Positions 63,754 through 64,000 of a DNA stretch of 64,000 nucleotides are shown here, piece by piece. How positions within the stretch are numbered: the first letter of the stretch is position 1; each line of letters begins with the position of its first letter. Below the pieces are notes generated by a model. That model saw only the letters and a program-made list of their open reading frames with translations, did not search any database and was not told the DNA's origin. The stretch spans positions 1 through 64,000 of the forward strand of contig CAYFLR010000005.1 of assembly GCA_964343805.1 (NCBI GenBank), in the 5' to 3' direction. Origin of the DNA: CAYFLR01 sp964343805. Its GTDB lineage: Bacteria; Bdellovibrionota_B; Oligoflexia; CAYFLR01. Made by a program: the position numbers and the translations under genes.

Positions 63754-63838
63754 TATTATAGAGATGGAAAAACAAACCCTCAAAATAGGGTGCTTGCTAA
63801 CTTGTTGAAAAAATTAGATTTTATCTGTGTGCTTAGAG

Positions 63839-63855
63839 TTGGTATGAAAATTGTA
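63839..63855 (+). promoter_or_regulatory. possible sigma-54-like -24/-12 element
   Basis: TTGGTATGAAAATTGTA has GG, a 10-base spacer and GT at the -12 place, where the consensus has GC. It lies about 55 bases before the ATG at 63911 and next to a sigma-54 activator. The weak -12 match keeps confidence low. Confidence 0.25.
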
Positions 63856-63910
63856 ATAGAATGAGAGTGAGGATACGAAAAGCAATCAAAACTTCTCATA
63901 GGAGCAAATC

Positions 63911-64000
63911 ATGAATAAACTACTTAAGACTTTAACTCTCATCTCAATGGCTCTTCTGGTTTCATTTAATTTATACGCTGAAGAAGGGCAGGCAAATTAC
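63911..64000 (+). CDS. exported protein, start only
   Basis: Thirty residues to the window edge, no stop. AGGAG lies 6 bases before ATG. The N-terminus is a signal peptide (KLLKTLTLISMALLVSFNL, cleavage likely after LYA). The mature part begins EEGQANY. It is the first gene downstream of the sigma-54 activator and may be its target. No function can be given. Confidence 0.7.
   Translation, partial: MNKLLKTLTLISMALLVSFNLYAEEGQANY

Overview
This 64 kb window is AT-rich bacterial chromosome from a Gram-negative, probably Bdellovibrionota- or Myxococcota-like organism. That placement is an inference. It rests on the many lipoproteins and secreted proteins, the TPR-lipoprotein-barrel cluster resembling gliding (Glt) machinery, two AgmX/PglI-like modules, a transglutaminase-elicitor-type lipoprotein and a dense set of two-component proteins. 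Eight runs of N lie inside genes (7837-7846, 9961-9970, 45290-45330, 49037-49046, 52930-52939, 53623-53640, 53864-53873, 55657-55666), so this is a scaffolded draft and three genes look frame-broken only because of the gaps. I see no rRNA, tRNA, CRISPR, insertion sequence or prophage. No gene-free stretch exceeds about 300 bases; intergenic regions are AT-rich promoter regions or terminators.

Layout. 0-7.5 kb: partial GMC oxidoreductase, small secreted protein, glyoxalase I, a REC-HK-REC hybrid kinase broken by an in-frame TAG, a GH63-like glucosidase, a single-domain response regulator and a membrane histidine protein lacking an ATPase domain. 7.6-10.6 kb: two lipoproteins, one a transglutaminase-like/beta-barrel fusion. 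10.9-18.6 kb: six same-strand envelope genes (long TPR protein, TPR lipoprotein, decayed outer-membrane barrel, second TPR protein, small periplasmic protein, DUF3060-like lipoprotein) that look like a gliding or envelope-trafficking machine. 18.6-23.4 kb: esterase, CheW, bacteriohemerythrin, MntP, lipoprotein, frameshifted AraC regulator. 23.4-28.8 kb: a signalling island of four genes with three kinases and five receiver domains. 29-34.3 kb: HU, the RlmKL rRNA methyltransferase, then an iron/peroxide group (MbfA-like ferritin/VIT1, ferredoxin-NADP reductase, Bfd-like ferredoxin, reverse rubrerythrin). 34.6-47.9 kb: hydrolase, 7TMR-DISM kinase, DUF4920 and PepSY-type proteins, MscS channel, a six-cysteine secreted peptide, the remnant of an NAD(P)-binding SDR, and a minus-strand group of LRR protein, lipid- or sugar-related secreted protein, GH84 and SrkA. 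48-64 kb: transglutaminase-elicitor lipoprotein, a lipoprotein with a possible caspase-like dyad, a response regulator, a 16-cysteine repeat protein, a DEAD-box helicase, a matrixin protease, PhoB/PhoR, a Na/Pi cotransporter, a TULIP-like secreted protein, an RRM protein and a sigma-54 activator without a receiver.

Together the window encodes ten receiver domains and seven histidine-kinase proteins but only one receiver with a DNA-binding output (PhoB). This suggests phosphorelays feeding protein-protein targets. The most unusual items are the perfectly symmetric six-cysteine peptide at 40597-40872, the fourfold cysteine module at 52140-52643, and several genes in visible decay (barrel, SDR, AraC, hybrid kinase).
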